64,000 nt of DNA from positions 264,047-328,046 of the forward strand of contig NW_006498192.1 of NCBI RefSeq assembly GCF_000471905.2. The letters are read 5' to 3'. This document shows positions 46,060 through 57,588 of this stretch, piece after piece; the first letter of the stretch is position 1; every line of letters starts with the position of its first letter. The translations under genes and the position numbers were made by a program. The notes under the pieces are model-generated. The model saw only the letters and a program-made list of their open reading frames with translations. It made no database searches and was not told the DNA's origin. Source of the stretch: Amborella trichopoda. Lineage: Eukaryota > Streptophyta > Magnoliopsida > Amborellales > Amborellaceae.

Positions 46060-47038
46060 GCTATCATTGAAGAGACGATTGACATAAACCTAGGAACTGA
46101 GAATGACCCAAGGTTAACCAAGATTGGATCCTCCTTATCTTCTGAGGAGCGAGAAAATGTGATTTCCTTTCTCAAGGAATATCGCAATGTATTCACCTGG
46201 TCATACGAGGATATGCCAGGGCTAGATCCCACATTGGTGCAACGTCATCTAATATTCAATGAAGGGGCAATGCTTGTAAGGCAAAAACTCCAACGTCAAA
46301 AGACCCACCTTGCTCTCAAAATTAAAGAACAAATCAACAAACTGCTCAAGGCGAAGTTCATTACCCTGTTGATTACTCAGAATGGTTGGCCAAAATAGGG
46401 GTCGTATCCAAGAAAGATGGGAAGATCCGAGTGTGTGTCGACTACCGAGACGTCAACAAGGCATGTCCAAAGGAGAACTTCCCATTACCAAATATAGATG
46501 CCTTGGTCGACAACACTGTGGGGCACGAGATGTTGTCATTCATGGATGGCTTCTTGGGTTACAACCAAATCCTCATGGCAGAAGAAGACCAAACCAAGAC
46601 TTCATTCATAACACAATGGGGAACCTACTGTTACAAAGTCATGCCCTTCGGTCTAAAAACGCAGGAGCAACTTATCAACGGGCAATGAATAACATCTTCC
46701 ATGACTTGATGCATACCATTATGGAAGACTATGTCGACGAAATTCTGTTCAAGTCGAAGGCCAGGTCTGATCATCTCACCAACCTGAGAACCATTTTTGA
46801 AAGACTTCGAAAACATCAACTCAAACTCAATCCACAAAAATGTGTCATTGGAGTTGAATCCGGCAAATTATTAAGCCTTATAGTGAGCCAAAGAGGCATT
46901 GAGGTGGACCTGTCCAAAATACGAGCCATCACTGAAATGTCTCCTCATCGAAACATTAGAGAAATTCGCGGGCTTAAAGGTTGCATACAAGCCATAAGGT
47001 GCTTCATTTCACAGCTGAGGGATAAGTGCACATGATTC
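46060..47038 (+). pseudogene. Element C reverse transcriptase
   Basis: ENVISFLKEYRNVFTWSYED and MPGLDPTLVQRHL (to 46398) begin RT. 46386-46688 gives KDGKIRVCVDYRDVNKACPK and MLSFMDGFLGYNQI (first Asp present). After a +1 shift, NAGATYQRAMNNIFHDLM and MEDYVDEILFKSKA follow. The active-site YVDD reads YVDE, so the second Asp is Glu. The thumb GIEVDLSKIRAITEM is present. Frameshifts at about 46385 and 46655. Confidence 0.88.
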
Positions 47039-47520
47039 AATAGACTCCTTAAGAAGGACACCCCATTCATATGGGACAATGAATGCCAAGAAGAATTCGA
47101 TCATATTAAGGAATACCTCACAAAATCTCCCATCCTTAGTCCTCCTGGTCTAGATAAACCCTTGTTCCTATATATGTCAGTTTAAGACAAGACCATGAGG
47201 GCAATGTTAGGACAATATAACGACCATGGAAAAGAACAAACGATATAATACATCAGCAAAACCATGGTTGACTATGAGATAAGATACACGGATGTGGAGA
47301 AACACTGCTTAATGCTTGTGTGGGCCATTCTAAAACTAACACATTATGTCTTATCTCATTCAGTCAAGCTCATATAAAAAATAGACCCACTCAAGTACCT
47401 ATTGGAGAGGCCAGTCCTCAACGGACATTTGGCGAAGTGGAGATTACTATTGAGCAAGTTTGAGATCGAGTATGTCACTAAAAAATCGGTCAAAGGACAA
47501 GCCATTGTTGACCACTTAGC
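47039..47520 (+). pseudogene. Element C regular RNase H
   Basis: NRLLKKDTPFIWDNECQEEF, SPPGLDKPLFLYMSV, a stop, KTMRAMLGQYNDHGKEQTI, a stop, YISKTMVDYEIRYTDVEKHC, LTHYVLSHSVKLI, a stop, then LLERPVLNGHLAKW at 47402 onward. One frame carries most of it, interrupted by about four stops. Confidence 0.82.
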
Positions 47521-47960
47521 TGAACACGCACTACCAGACAATATTCCCAATAACACGGATCTCCCCGATGAGAACCTCTTCACAATTGAGGACTCAATTT
47601 GGGAGCTATACTTTGACGGTGGTAAGAACGAATACGGGTTAGGTATAGGAGTCATGCTATGCTCACCTGAGAAGATTTTAATGTCAACAGCCATTAGGTT
47701 GAATTTTCCATGTACCGATAACATTGCTGAATATGAAGCCTGGATAGCTGGGCTCGAGAACGCCATGGGAATGAAAATCCATCAAATATGAGTGATTGGT
47801 GACTCCTTACTCGTCATAAACTAAGTTCAAGGGATTTGGAGGGTGAAAGAAGAAAAGCTTAAACCTTATCAAGAAAAGGTGGAAAAGATGATCCCATATT
47901 TTAAGAAAATCACGTTCTAGCACATGACTACGGAAAATAATCGGTTCACCGACACCCTTC
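47521..47960 (+). pseudogene. Element C second (archaeal-type) RNase H
   Basis: DSIWELYFDGGKNEYGLGIG holds the first metal-binding Asp, NIAEYEAWIAGLENAMG the Glu and VIGDSLLVIN the second Asp; the catalytic pattern is better kept than in element A. Stops follow HQI and VIN. The C-terminal HIPRE-type box is lost in a frameshift near 47930. Confidence 0.82.
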
Positions 47961-49253
47961 AACCCTCGCCTCAATAGTCGATATTCCCCCAGAAATCACC
48001 ACGCTCCCATTCTACATCAGGAACAAACGTGACCCTTCCCCACCAAGGATCGAAAAAGAAATGGAGCAAAAAAATGAGAATGATGGGGAAGTGTCTCTTG
48101 TGGCTTCAGATGCGCTAGTTAAGGCAAAACCATGGATCCACGATGTTATGTCCCTGTTAAAAGAAGGGTTATACCTTGAAGGAGCCACCAAAAAGGATAA
48201 GGAAGCCCTTAAAAGGTTTTCGATGGGATTCTTGGTAAGAGGTGACCTCCTGTTCAAGAAATCCTTCGATGCCATCATTCTATGGTGCCTCAATCAGCCA
48301 GAAATTGACAAAGTACTAACATAGTTGCGCAATGAAGGAGGTCATTCTGGGGGCAGTCGCCTTAATAGCTATAGAATACTTCACCAAATGGGTAGAGGCC
48401 GCTTCTTTTTTGTTAAAATTGAAGGCCGACATTTTGCCCGTTTCATAAAGAATAACATTTTATTCAGATTTGGAGTTCCCGAGTCAATCATCACTGACAA
48501 CGGATCCACACTCAAAAATGAAAAGGTCACTAAGGTGTGCAAAATTTTGGGACAACACATAAATTCTCCACACCTTGCGACCCTCAAGGAAACGGACAAG
48601 CAGAAGCCACAAATAAAGGACTTCTCAGAATCATAGACAAAATAATAGAAGGCGGGAAAGATTGACACGAAATGCTAAACGACACCCTATGGGCCTACCG
48701 GACAACTGAGAAGACTCCTACTGGCATGACCCCATACTCATTGGTGTCAGTTATGGAAGCAATGCTACCCATCGAGGTTGAGATACCATCCCTCCGAGTC
48801 CTTATTCATAACAATTCAGATGAGGAACAAAAGATTGAAGCACAAATTGCTGCCCTCATTAACTTAGATGAAAAACGACTACGAGCAACATATAATATCG
48901 TTGCTTGCCAGCGTAGAACCGAGAGGGCATACCAAAGAAAAGTTGTTCCTCGACAATTCAGAGAAGGAGAGATGGCACTCAATAAACTCTTCCACACTCC
49001 TGCAAATCCACACCCTTTAGGCAAGTTCAAACCTAATTGGAAGGGGCCATTCGTGGTTACCCGAATGCTTGCAGGCAATTCTTATAAGGTCAAAAATCAA
49101 GAAGGTTATGAACTCAACGATCCCATTAATGCAATGTATCTCCGAAAATACTACTTGTGGTGGGCTAAAAAACATGGTGAAAACCTGAAAAGCCATCACA
49201 AAGAAAAGAAAAAAAGTAAAAAAAAAAAAAAAATGGACGTTGTGAAAACCTAA
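47961..49253 (+). pseudogene. Element C integrase, with an internal deletion
   Basis: 48061-48324 is the segment before the zinc finger (RGDLLFKKSFDAIILWCL). Directly after, near 48345, the reading jumps to IAIEYFTKWVEAASF, so the H2C2 finger and the first catalytic Asp are deleted. ESIITDNGSTLKNEKV keeps the second Asp, and after a +1 shift near 48580 the frame GNGQAEATNKGLL keeps the catalytic Glu. 48672-49253 is the C-terminal part: LWAYRTTEKTPTGMTPYSL, LGKFKPNWKGPFVVTRML and a Lys-rich end. Confidence 0.85.
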
Positions 49254-51270
49254 AAAGTCATAACGGGTAAAAGGAATAAAAAGATCTCCAAGAAGGAGCT
49301 TTTGATGCAAAGCACTCAAGTACTTGCAAGTTCTAATAATAGCACACAAGCAAAGCCTGAGGATGAAGACTTCTCCTATAACCTCACAGGTTCCCAACAG
49401 AACCAACTCAGAAAGATGTAGGAGGGTGAGATGAATGGAAAACCGAAGTGATTTTGACAAACCTTGGAAAACGTTGAGACCCTCAAAGAGGAAAGCCCAA
49501 CAAGAATCCAGAGGACTCTTCATGGATCTATGAAGCAGAGGATGAAAGCTACAAAGGTAAAAAGACAACTTCACGATTTCTGAATTCTCACGATCCCATA
49601 AGGGAATCCTTTCATCATCTCTAACTAAAATATAACAAAGAAAATTACCACCAAAGGGGCCACCGATGATAAAACTGTAAGGCCCATCCCTTTTGAAAAT
49701 ACTGTTTCGATTTGATTGTTATAATCATCCATTTTTAAAAGCTTTCTCCTTTTAGAAGAAACTTCCTCCATCACTACAAGAGGTTAAACTATTGGTCGAT
49801 CTGGCCTCATTCTCGAAGCCAACTTCCTACGCCTGTTATGAAGGCTTGAAACTAGCCAGGTACTCTATGGTTATATGAGTATAACTACCAACTATCATTT
49901 ATCGGAGATGGGTGAATCTCACCAATGACGATATTGGCTAGTTTGGGGGCATTTTTCTCTCAACTGGATCGTCTGAGACAAAATGAGTCAAGCTCATCCC
50001 CATGTGTGCGTACGATGTCCCAATAGCTGGAAATTTTAGACAAAGACCCTACAACTAGGGGGATGAGTTTGTAACAATTCAGTTTGGAAACTGTGTGCAA
50101 AGAAAGAGTTATACTCTACTTCAACGAGTCAACTGCACACGTATAAGTTAAAAGACCCCCCACTGTTTTCGAAAAATAACAATTTTCAAAATTCAAAAAT
50201 AAATGCTCCATGGTGGCATGAACCTAAACTGCCAACCAATTTTCCACAAATTTTGCTCCACGGTGGCATGAGCCTAAACTACCAACCAAAGTCCGATCCA
50301 GGGCACAACCACCCTGTTCAAACATCTAGCCCCGTATGACGCTAAACGTCGGGTATATCTAGTTCAACGTCAAACTCGTGTGACGTAAAAGAGCCAAGAT
50401 AGGTAATGTCTTACCTCGTATGACGTAAATTGTCGGATGTGTTCAGGGCACAACGACCCCATTCAATGTTGTTCGGGGCACAACCACCCTGTTCAATGTG
50501 TTCAAGGCACAACCACCTTGTTGAAATGTCTATCCGCGTATGACTTAAAAAGGTCAGGTGTATGGTCCATTACTGCATGACATTAAACTGCTTAGAGGGC
50601 TCTATGCTTGCTATAGTTAAAACTGCTAACCAACATTGTTTTTCAAAATATCTTTCTCTTTTCACTATATGTCTTGTGATTTCAAAAACATTAATTCCTT
50701 TGTTAAAATCATAGCCTGTCCCTGCTCCGGGTTCTATTTCAAATCTCCTCTACTTTCAGAATTTCTAAAAAGTATTTTAAACGAAGGAGCTTGGATGTAT
50801 ATGATGAATACCGTATTTGCCGCGTTGCTACATCATCTCTCACTTCGGATTCAGCCAGACAAGTCTCTACCTATAGAAATCCTTTCCTTATAAACAGCCT
50901 TTGGAAACACTAAGGCGATCAAAGAAATTGCCAGGGTTAAAAAATTTTAAAACTGAGAAAACCCCTAAGGCCAAGTGGCATGGCTGCAAAATCCACCTCG
51001 AGTTTTAAGCTTTCGTAGCTCGCCAACACCTCATGCAGAAAACCCTAGGATGACAATGCCCTAGGTGGGTGATCATGGGAGTGCAATGGCTTGGAGGAAT
51101 AGTTGGTGTGCCATCTGCCCACGTGATGTCGGGATGACATTCTTCTTTGACATTCCCCTGTCCCTCGAAGGATAGGGAGTGCACGTTTGCCTGCCCCTCG
51201 AAGAATAGGGAACGCCAGAGTGTCTACTTCTTTGCCACTCACCTGTCCCTCGAAGGACAGGGAGTGCCAC
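49254..51270 (+). other. Element C 3' untranslated region
   Basis: 2 kb without a supported gene. It holds two copies of a TGCTCCATGGTGGCATGA block (about 50207 and 50257), several copies of GGGCACAACCACCCTGTTCA (50290-50530) mixed with GTATGACGTAAA phrases, and three hairpin units just before the PPT. Confidence 0.75.
51140..51268. repeat. Three hairpin units before the element C 3' LTR
   Basis: Three copies at about 57 bp of CCTGTCCCTCGAAGGACAGG-like text, each self-complementary (CCTGTCC with GGACAGG, loop CTCGAA), followed by GAGTGC or GAACGCC. The last unit ends five bases before the PPT. Confidence 0.85.
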
Positions 51271-51281
51271 AAAGGGGAAAC
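51271..51281 (+). other. Polypurine primer (PPT) of element C
   Basis: AAAGGGGAAAC directly before the TGTAGACACC start of the 3' LTR. Confidence 0.85.
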
Positions 51282-52533
51282 TGTAGACACCCCATTTTAA
51301 ATCTAACAAATTCTGTGGTTTCTTGAACCTTTAGGATCATACTTAACCTAGGAAACCCAAATCCATATTTCACACAACCTATTTGTGACCCAAAATCAGT
51401 TTGCCTGTTCGAAACCCTGTTTCGACCCTGATTTTTGTAAACGCCCTATTTTAAAAAAAAATCATTAAAAATAGTAAAAAAAATCTTTTTTGACCCAAAT
51501 TTTCTCTAAGAGCTTCACAAGAAGCTGAGGAAGACACCCAAATTGAAAAACATCAATTTGGATAAGTTTTGGTTTGGCCGACACGGGGGGCGTGCCACCT
51601 AGGAGACACAGGGCTTGCCGCCTAGGCGCACAGGGCGTGTTGCCCAAGTCATCTTGCAAATGCCCTATTTTACAAAAAAAATCATTAAAAATAGTAAAAA
51701 AATCCATTTTGACCCAAATGTTTTTTAGTAGCTTCACAAGAGACTGAGAAACACACAAGAAGTGAAAAACCTTAATTTGGACCAAATTTAGTTTGTGGCG
51801 TGCTGCCCATGCGACACGACCCGTGCCGCCCAGCCTTGGGCAACACGACCTGTGCCGCCCAAATCCGTGCCCCAAATTTTGATATGTTCGACTCGGGATT
51901 TGTTGGTTATAGATGTATATCCTTTCCAACAGGTCTTGGGCCCTTGTATATCCCTTTTTCGTGGCTACTAAAGGGCAGATGAAGTTAGAAATAGGGGGAC
52001 AGACAGTCTTCTTTAAAAAAGGTTGAAAACCATAGGAAAGAGTTAGCTTTAAAAACCCTAGCCTCCTGCAACCTTAACTTAAAGCCAAAATCCTAGATCT
52101 TTAGGGCACAACAACCCTAATTATATAACCATCTCCAGGGTACAACCACCCTGGACATCACAGATCTGTTGGTCAACATCCGGATCAGAGAGACAAAGAG
52201 GACGCTGGTGCTGATACAAGCGAGCCCTCGAAGGCTCCGGAGTCCTGAGCCATCTGGCCGGATTTGGTATCATTTTCTTCCTTTGTTTTACTGTTTTAAT
52301 TTTATTTCAATATTATTGCGATTAGTTTTCTTTAAAAAATCATGTTTTTGATGCCTTGGATCATGCTGGCTTCGCCACAGATCTGAGAGTAGATATGCTC
52401 ATTTCTGGGCAGATGTGGCCTCAGATCTGAATTTGATTTGTCCCACTTGTTTTTCATTTCATTTTTATCAGTTTAAAGTGTCAGATTTGAGTGATCTACA
52501 TCTGCAGATCGCTTCAATTTTACCTTGTAAACA
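51282..52533 (+). repeat. Element C 3' LTR
   Basis: 1252 bp, TGTAGACACC to GTAAACA; it matches 39344-40508 with small insertions, including about 40 bp more near 52395-52430. The internal duplication is present here too (about 51450 and 51660). Confidence 0.9.
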
Positions 52534-52538
52534 GCGAT
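52534..52538. repeat. Target-site duplication of element C, right copy (GCGAT)
   Basis: Exact match to 39339-39343; the element B stem-loop array resumes immediately after it. Confidence 0.92.
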
Positions 52539-54479
52539 GTGCTTCCGCCGTCCATGACATAAGATTAAGAAAAGAGAGCGAACATGGATGGCAATGTGCT
52601 TCCGCTGTCCATGAAAGAAGGGAAGACAAGGAGACTTTGATAGAGGCCCGACCCATCACTCGGGTTAAGGACTGGCTCATTGTTCGTGTCCCTGAAGTAA
52701 GAAGACATTATGCTAGGCAATGGACTCCGCCATGCATGAACAGAGAGGAAGGAGAGAGCAGAGAGAGACTAAGAAAGAGAAGAAAGAGAAGGGAAAGACA
52801 AAGAAAAAGAAGGAAAGTGGATAAAGAAGGTCAGAGAAGAAATATGAAAAAAAGATATAAACTAGAGGAGAGAGAAAGAGAGATATGAGAGGAGGGGAGA
52901 GAAAGAGAGAGATGAGAGGAGAGAGAAAGAGAGAGAAAAAGATAGATGAGAGGAGAGAGAAAGAGAGAGAAGAGAGGAAGAGAGAAAGAGAGAGATGAAA
53001 GGAGGAGAGAGAAAGTTACCTTCACTAAAGAGTACCAAACCTTTTCTTCTCTCTCCTCTCTCTCTCTTCAAGATGTGCCCAAACCTTTTCTTCTCTCTCC
53101 TCTCTCTCTCTTCAAGATGTGCCCATAGTTTGAATGTGAAAAATCTCAAATTTATTGATGAGTATTGAAAAATCAAGGGTCTTATAACAATTGTGTTTAA
53201 CATATACTTATAGAATTGGGCCCAAACATGGGTGGATGCCCAAAAACTAATTAAATTGATGATAATTACAATTTAATTGAATTAAAATAAATTCTAAAAC
53301 TAGGTGCAAAAGGATTGTTTTGCCCCTGCCTAACAATTTGTGAAATTTCAAAATAGTCCCTACTGCTGCTTTAGAACTTGCGTGATCTTCCATGGATGAT
53401 TCAGTGTCGCTTCGACGTCTGTTTGGTGGAAAGATGATTTCTTTCTTGTCGGGCTCGGCAAGACGATCGATTTGATATCAAATTTTAGTCATGAATCACA
53501 TTTTTTGGCGACGATTATACTAGAAATTTGTATAGATCTTGAAAACTTCCAATCGATAGTGTTCTTGTTTCTTGATGTTTTTCTTTGATTTATTCGTTGA
53601 ATTGTACTGAGCATGCCGTCACGGTCACGTTGCAATGAACACAGCTCTATTTTGTGTCCAGACGAAGATTTTGTTGTATTGGGTTTTTGGTCGGATCTTG
53701 AAATTTGACAGTAGGAATCTGCAACAACTTTGACGCCTATGTGTGCCGAATCCAACCGTTCATAGTACACGATATTTGGACCAAATATAGCCCTAGACCT
53801 TATGTACATAATACAATTGGTTTCACATCGATCGGGTACTATGGCGTGCTGCTGCTGAATTTTCTGTAACTATCTTCACGAATGGTCAACTTCTCTCGAG
53901 TTTTCTTCCTGCTTGGATATTGTCATAGGTCGTGCCATATATCAAAACGCTCGTCTTGATGAGACGAACACGCTCACCAAATTTTAGAGAGATCCGACTG
54001 AGAACGAGTAAGATACGGGTCTTTGAAGTTGCTACTTCGGACTATGCACAATAAACTCCCTTAATGGAGATTGGTGCAGGGAGGTCGCACGGGAATAACA
54101 TGCAGCCTACCCCTTTTAAATGTTTCACCCATAACTTTGTCCTAGATTATCAGTTTAAGCCAAAATTTGACCCATAGGGGTTTTCGACCGTGTCGGATCC
54201 AATGGAAGTGGTCCCATAGCTGTCTAACTCATAAAAAATAGAGTTCTAGTTACGGGGTCCGTTTAAGGGGGTTAGAGGCTGATTTTTCTGCACTGCCTTG
54301 GATATGTCCGATTACGGTAAAACTTGGCAGGTGGCCTTTTGAAGTACTTAGGAAGATTCTGACCCATTCTAGGGAAATTTTAAGACTGTTAGGAATTTCA
54401 CTGTATGTCGAGGCTTTATTGATTGACTTCCTCTTTATTCCGCATCAGGGACCATGGTGCTGAAAAATGTCTTGAAACA
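52539..54479 (-). repeat. Element B 5' LTR, part 2
   Basis: Continues the array for two units, then has a purine tract (about 52730-53015), a 60-bp local duplication of CCTTTTCTTCTCTCTCCTCT text (53038-53118), the promoter core and about 1.25 kb of U3, ending GAAACA. It aligns to 22260-24180. Confidence 0.9.
53151..53213 (-). promoter_or_regulatory. LTR promoter core of element B 5' LTR
   Basis: Minus strand CTATAAGTATATG around 53213-53201 and AATAAA at 53156-53151. The TATA box differs slightly from the partner LTR. Confidence 0.55.
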
Positions 54480-54484
54480 AACAC
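54480..54484. repeat. Target-site duplication of element B, right copy (AACAC)
   Basis: Exact match to 20710-20714. Removing B joins the LINE RT active-site region to the segment starting at 20709. Confidence 0.88.
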
Positions 54485-55547
54485 TCGTGTTACAAAATAT
54501 TTGTATCATTCGCTTACTGTAAGTGTGGATGGAAGGCCCACCATGAGCAACTTTGAAACCAAAAATTTTTCCCAAACATTCAACTTTGGATATCATTAAA
54601 CCAAAAGCTTTTGCTAATAGTGTGAAAAGAAACAAGGACATTAGATCACCTTGTATAATGCTTTTTCTAGCACCAAAAAAACCACTTGGAGAACCAATAA
54701 CAATGGAAAAAAATTATGCATTAGAGCGACAACACCTAATCCACCCACCATTTTTCTGCAAAAGAATTTGGTACTCCACTCTATCATAGGTTCTTTTCAC
54801 ATAAAGTTTAAATAGCACCTCTGGGCCCCCCTCCACTACACTAGAGTGAATGCATTCCTGAGCCACTAAAATACTGTTGATTATAATTCTATCCCTCACA
54901 CAGATTGCAGCCCCTTAATAACACACGGGACAACCACCTTCAATCTTTCAGCTAAAACATTGGCAATGAGTGTATAAAGACTACCAAGTAAGCTGATAGG
55001 CCAAATATCTATAATACACAAGATAATATCTTTTTTGGGTAACAGAACAATTAAACTATTATTAATGCTCATCTACAACACCTCTATCCATAAATTCCTC
55101 AACCATTTGAAGCAAATCTATTTGTAACGAGTCCCAAAACTTAGGAAAGAAAGTTAGAGGGAAGCCATCTGATCCTTGAGATTTACCTTCAGACAAAGAA
55201 AAAACTGTTATCCTTAGCTCTTCCAAAGATACTGACGCCATTAAAAAGGATGCATAATGATGCGGTAGCTTATTAAAAGGAATCCCATTCATATGAGAAC
55301 TTGAAACACTTGATCTGAGGTAAAGACCTTCTGAAAGTATCTAAGCAATTTATTTTCCCATCCTACAGAGTCTCTATTGTCTATACCTTAAAATAAAACA
55401 CCAGAAAGGTCATTTTGATGGTGGTGTACATTAGCAATAAAATGGAAATACTTCATGTTTTGATCACCTTCTTTTAGGGACTTCACTCCAGATCTTTGTT
55501 CGCTAATATGTTTCATTTAACCTTATTAATATGGGAGTACGGTCCAT
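54485..55547 (-). pseudogene. LINE piece 3: start and active site of the reverse transcriptase
   Basis: Minus-strand reading from the high end: SGVKSLKEGDQNMKYFH (near 55450-55495) is the segment before RT in plant L1-like ORF2; FSLSEGKSQGSDGFPLTFFP at about 55150-55200 is the RT GKxPGxDGF motif; ILVAQECIHSS and VLFKLYVKRTYDRVEY at 54714-54899; SLFLFTLLAKAFGLMISKVE at 54435-54641. The catalytic LQFADD box is reduced to L-Q-stop-A-N-D. The 5' part of the LINE would be beyond element E, outside the window. Confidence 0.85.
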
Positions 55548-55565
55548 TGAAAACCCTTGGCCCTA

Positions 55566-55715
55566 GGATGGAAGGACAAGAAGAAGAGAAGAAGAGAAGA
55601 AGAAGAGAAGGAGATAGAGGGAAGGACGAGACGAAGAGAAGAAGAGAAGAAGAAGAGAGAAGGGAAAAAAGAAGAAGAAGAAGTAGGGCGAAGAGAGAGA
55701 GAGGAGAGAGAAGAA
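55566..55715. repeat. Polypurine tract of the element E LTR
   Basis: A/G-only run of about 150 bp with GAAGAAGAGAAGAAGAAGAG units; same relative place as in A, B and D, but without a recognisable stem-loop array beside it. Confidence 0.85.
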
Positions 55716-55914
55716 AGTTGGGCCTGGGTACCTTTGTGGCATGCCAAGAGCTCGAGCTCGGAAGGCTAGGCTTGGTCTTGGTGCTCCTTGAGAGATCCTT
55801 ATAAGGGAAGAGGGCCAAGGTTTTGGGATGAAGGGTCTAGGTGGGCTAGGCTAAGGGGTGTAGGTTCAAGGGGTGTGGTTTATGGTACAACTAGTTTGGG
55901 TGGTCTAAGGTCTA

Positions 55915-56110
55915 AGGTTAAGGGAGTATTAATGGTATGGACTATGATTGAGGGAGTATGGGTAGTATGGACTATGGTTGGGGAGTTTGGGTAGTATGGG
56001 TTATGGTTGGGGAGTATGGGTAGTATTGACTATGGTCAGGGGAGTATGGTAGTATGGACTATCGTTGGGGAGTATCGGTAGTATGGACTATGGTTAGGAG
56101 AGTATGGGTC
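55915..56110. repeat. Tandem array of about 28-30 bp in the element E LTR
   Basis: Six to seven copies of GGGAGTATGGGTAGTATGGA followed by CTATGGTTG, specific to this LTR. Its place is between the purine tract and the TATA box. Confidence 0.85.
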
Positions 56111-56248
56111 CAAGGGTATGCTCTCACATGTAAAATATCTCTCTCCACTCTCTTAAGTGAAAAATGTGGACACAAGCACAAGAAAAGAGCTAGCTTAACA
56201 ATCTTTTCCATTGTATTTTCCACTTAGGTTTACAAATGAGAAAAATAA

Positions 56249-56257
56249 CTTATATAG
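56249..56257 (-). promoter_or_regulatory. Candidate TATA box of the element E LTR
   Basis: Minus strand CTATATAAG, in the same position relative to the conserved U3 as the TATA boxes of A, B and D. No clear AATAAA follows. Confidence 0.5.
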
Positions 56258-57588
56258 AGTCATCACCAAATAAGGGTGGATGCTCAAAACTATGCCTAAT
56301 TGCTAGAAAATACATTGAACTTAATTAAAAAGTGAATTCGGTTTTATGAAAAAATGACCATTTTGCTCCCTCCATACTTTTGTGGAAAGGACAAGATCAT
56401 CCGTAAAAGGGGCCTCTTTCATTCCCTATGGTTTCAGACCATTTTATGTGCTTTCTGGTGACACTCCAGCAATCAAATGTTGTTGAAACATTGGCCATCT
56501 CGTTATGATCAATTTGGTATGCATTTTGAGTCTTGAATCGAGCTTTTGATGATGAACTCGAAATCTGACCAAAGCACATAAACTTTGAAATCTTCGATCT
56601 TAGATCTTGTACGTTCCGTCAAGTTTTTGGTCACTTTTCACAAAATGGAGGGAAAGTCATTGTAATCATTTTGCAACGAAAATCCCTCGATTTAAGTGTC
56701 ATTTAATCACTTTTCCATTTTTGCAACGCAAATCCCTCGATTTAAGTGTCATTTGATCACTTTTCCATTTTTGAAGGTCGTTGTGCCATCTTACGAGTCT
56801 AAATCAGGTGCCTTCCTGACTTCAATCTTGTGGAATCCATACCTCAAATTGAAACCCTTCGAGTCACGATTGCAACACACCCACTTCTGGACTTATCCGT
56901 TGTCGGGGCTTCATGAAATAGCCATGAGAGCGAAGGGAAATCTTGCCTTAAAAATTCTGCATTTTCCATGTTTTCGAGCAACTTCTCTCTAGGATTTCTC
57001 CGTATTCGGGATCCCTTACCATGCGTGCCATATATCGAAATGTGAGTATTGATGAGACACACAAATATACAAAAATTTAGCCTTGATCAGGTTCAAGATG
57101 AAGAGCTTATGCCACTTGGAAGAAATCCCATTTTTGAATGGGAATTGGTTCCCTGAAGCCTCTTGTGAATAGTGTAAGGCTTACCACTTTTTAGGAAAGT
57201 TGTCCCCGGGGGGTTAATGAGCGAAAACTTGGTATTATGGGGTTTTTGAGCCTGTTGAGTTTGTCTGCAGTGGTCTTCAACATATAGCTCCAGTTATGAG
57301 GTAATTTGGGGATGCTAGAGAGCAACACTGCAAATAAAATTTTATAATGATCTGACTTATCTTTGTCGGATCGAGACAAAACTTGATGGGCATGTTTGAG
57401 ATATTAAACGCTACCTTCTCATCCTTCTTGAGGTCAGGATGACACCAATTCAAATTCTTCTTAAATTAGGCTTATTTAGTTAGGACTTTCATAGTCCCTA
57501 GGAAATTTTAGTACCTGCGGGTCTAGGTTGCCACCGGCTTCTCCATTATTCGCACGGGGGATACAAATGTGTCAAAATACTTACAACA

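Larger units (their letters stand above)
39344..52533 (+). mobile_element. Element C: Ty3/gypsy retrotransposon with dual RNase H and G-patch
   Basis: 13.2 kb on the plus strand with LTRs 39344-40508 and 51282-52533, GCGAT on both sides, a primer site right after the 5' LTR and an AAAGGGGAAAC polypurine primer before the 3' LTR. Internal order: 2.1 kb leader, gag, zinc-binding box, protease, G-patch, RT, RNase H, second RNase H, integrase, 2 kb 3' UTR. The dual RNase H again points to the Tat side of Ty3/gypsy, but the short LTRs and different primer site make it a separate family from A, B, D and E. Stops and frameshifts occur throughout. Confidence 0.9.
20715..54479 (-). mobile_element. Element B: non-autonomous Tat-type retrotransposon with antisense gene, interrupted by element C
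   Basis: 33.8 kb in total, about 20.6 kb without element C. LTRs are 20715-24180 and 37892-54479 (split). Minus-strand order: 5' LTR, primer site, N-terminal extension, gag, basic linker, protease, a post-protease segment, then, where RT to integrase should be, an oppositely oriented gene remnant, a 3' UTR with tandem repeats, and the 3' LTR. The gag and LTR ends show it to be a sister of element A. No RT, RNase H or integrase sequence was found inside it, apart from nested element C. AACAC duplications confirm the outer limits. Confidence 0.88.
55548..57588 (-). repeat. Element E 3' LTR (diverged relative of the A/B/D family)
   Basis: Plus-strand end CTTACAACA at 57588 is followed by ACTTGCCCCAAT, the family PPT in reverse. 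U3 text near 57190-57400 (AAACTTGATGGGCATG, AGCTCCAGTTATGAGG) parallels that of A, B and D at low similarity. The LINE stops and this LTR starts near 55548 (TGAAAACCC, with TCCAT before it), but no partner end is in the window, so this border is provisional. It holds a short purine tract, a tandem array and a TATA box. Confidence 0.65.

Noticed and set aside
49216..49233. A-rich run as a LINE or retrogene poly(A) tail
   Set aside because: It is the Lys-rich end of the element C integrase frame.
50636..50893. 85-codon plus-strand frame in the element C 3' UTR
   Set aside because: No recognisable motif, AT-rich, and single occurrence.
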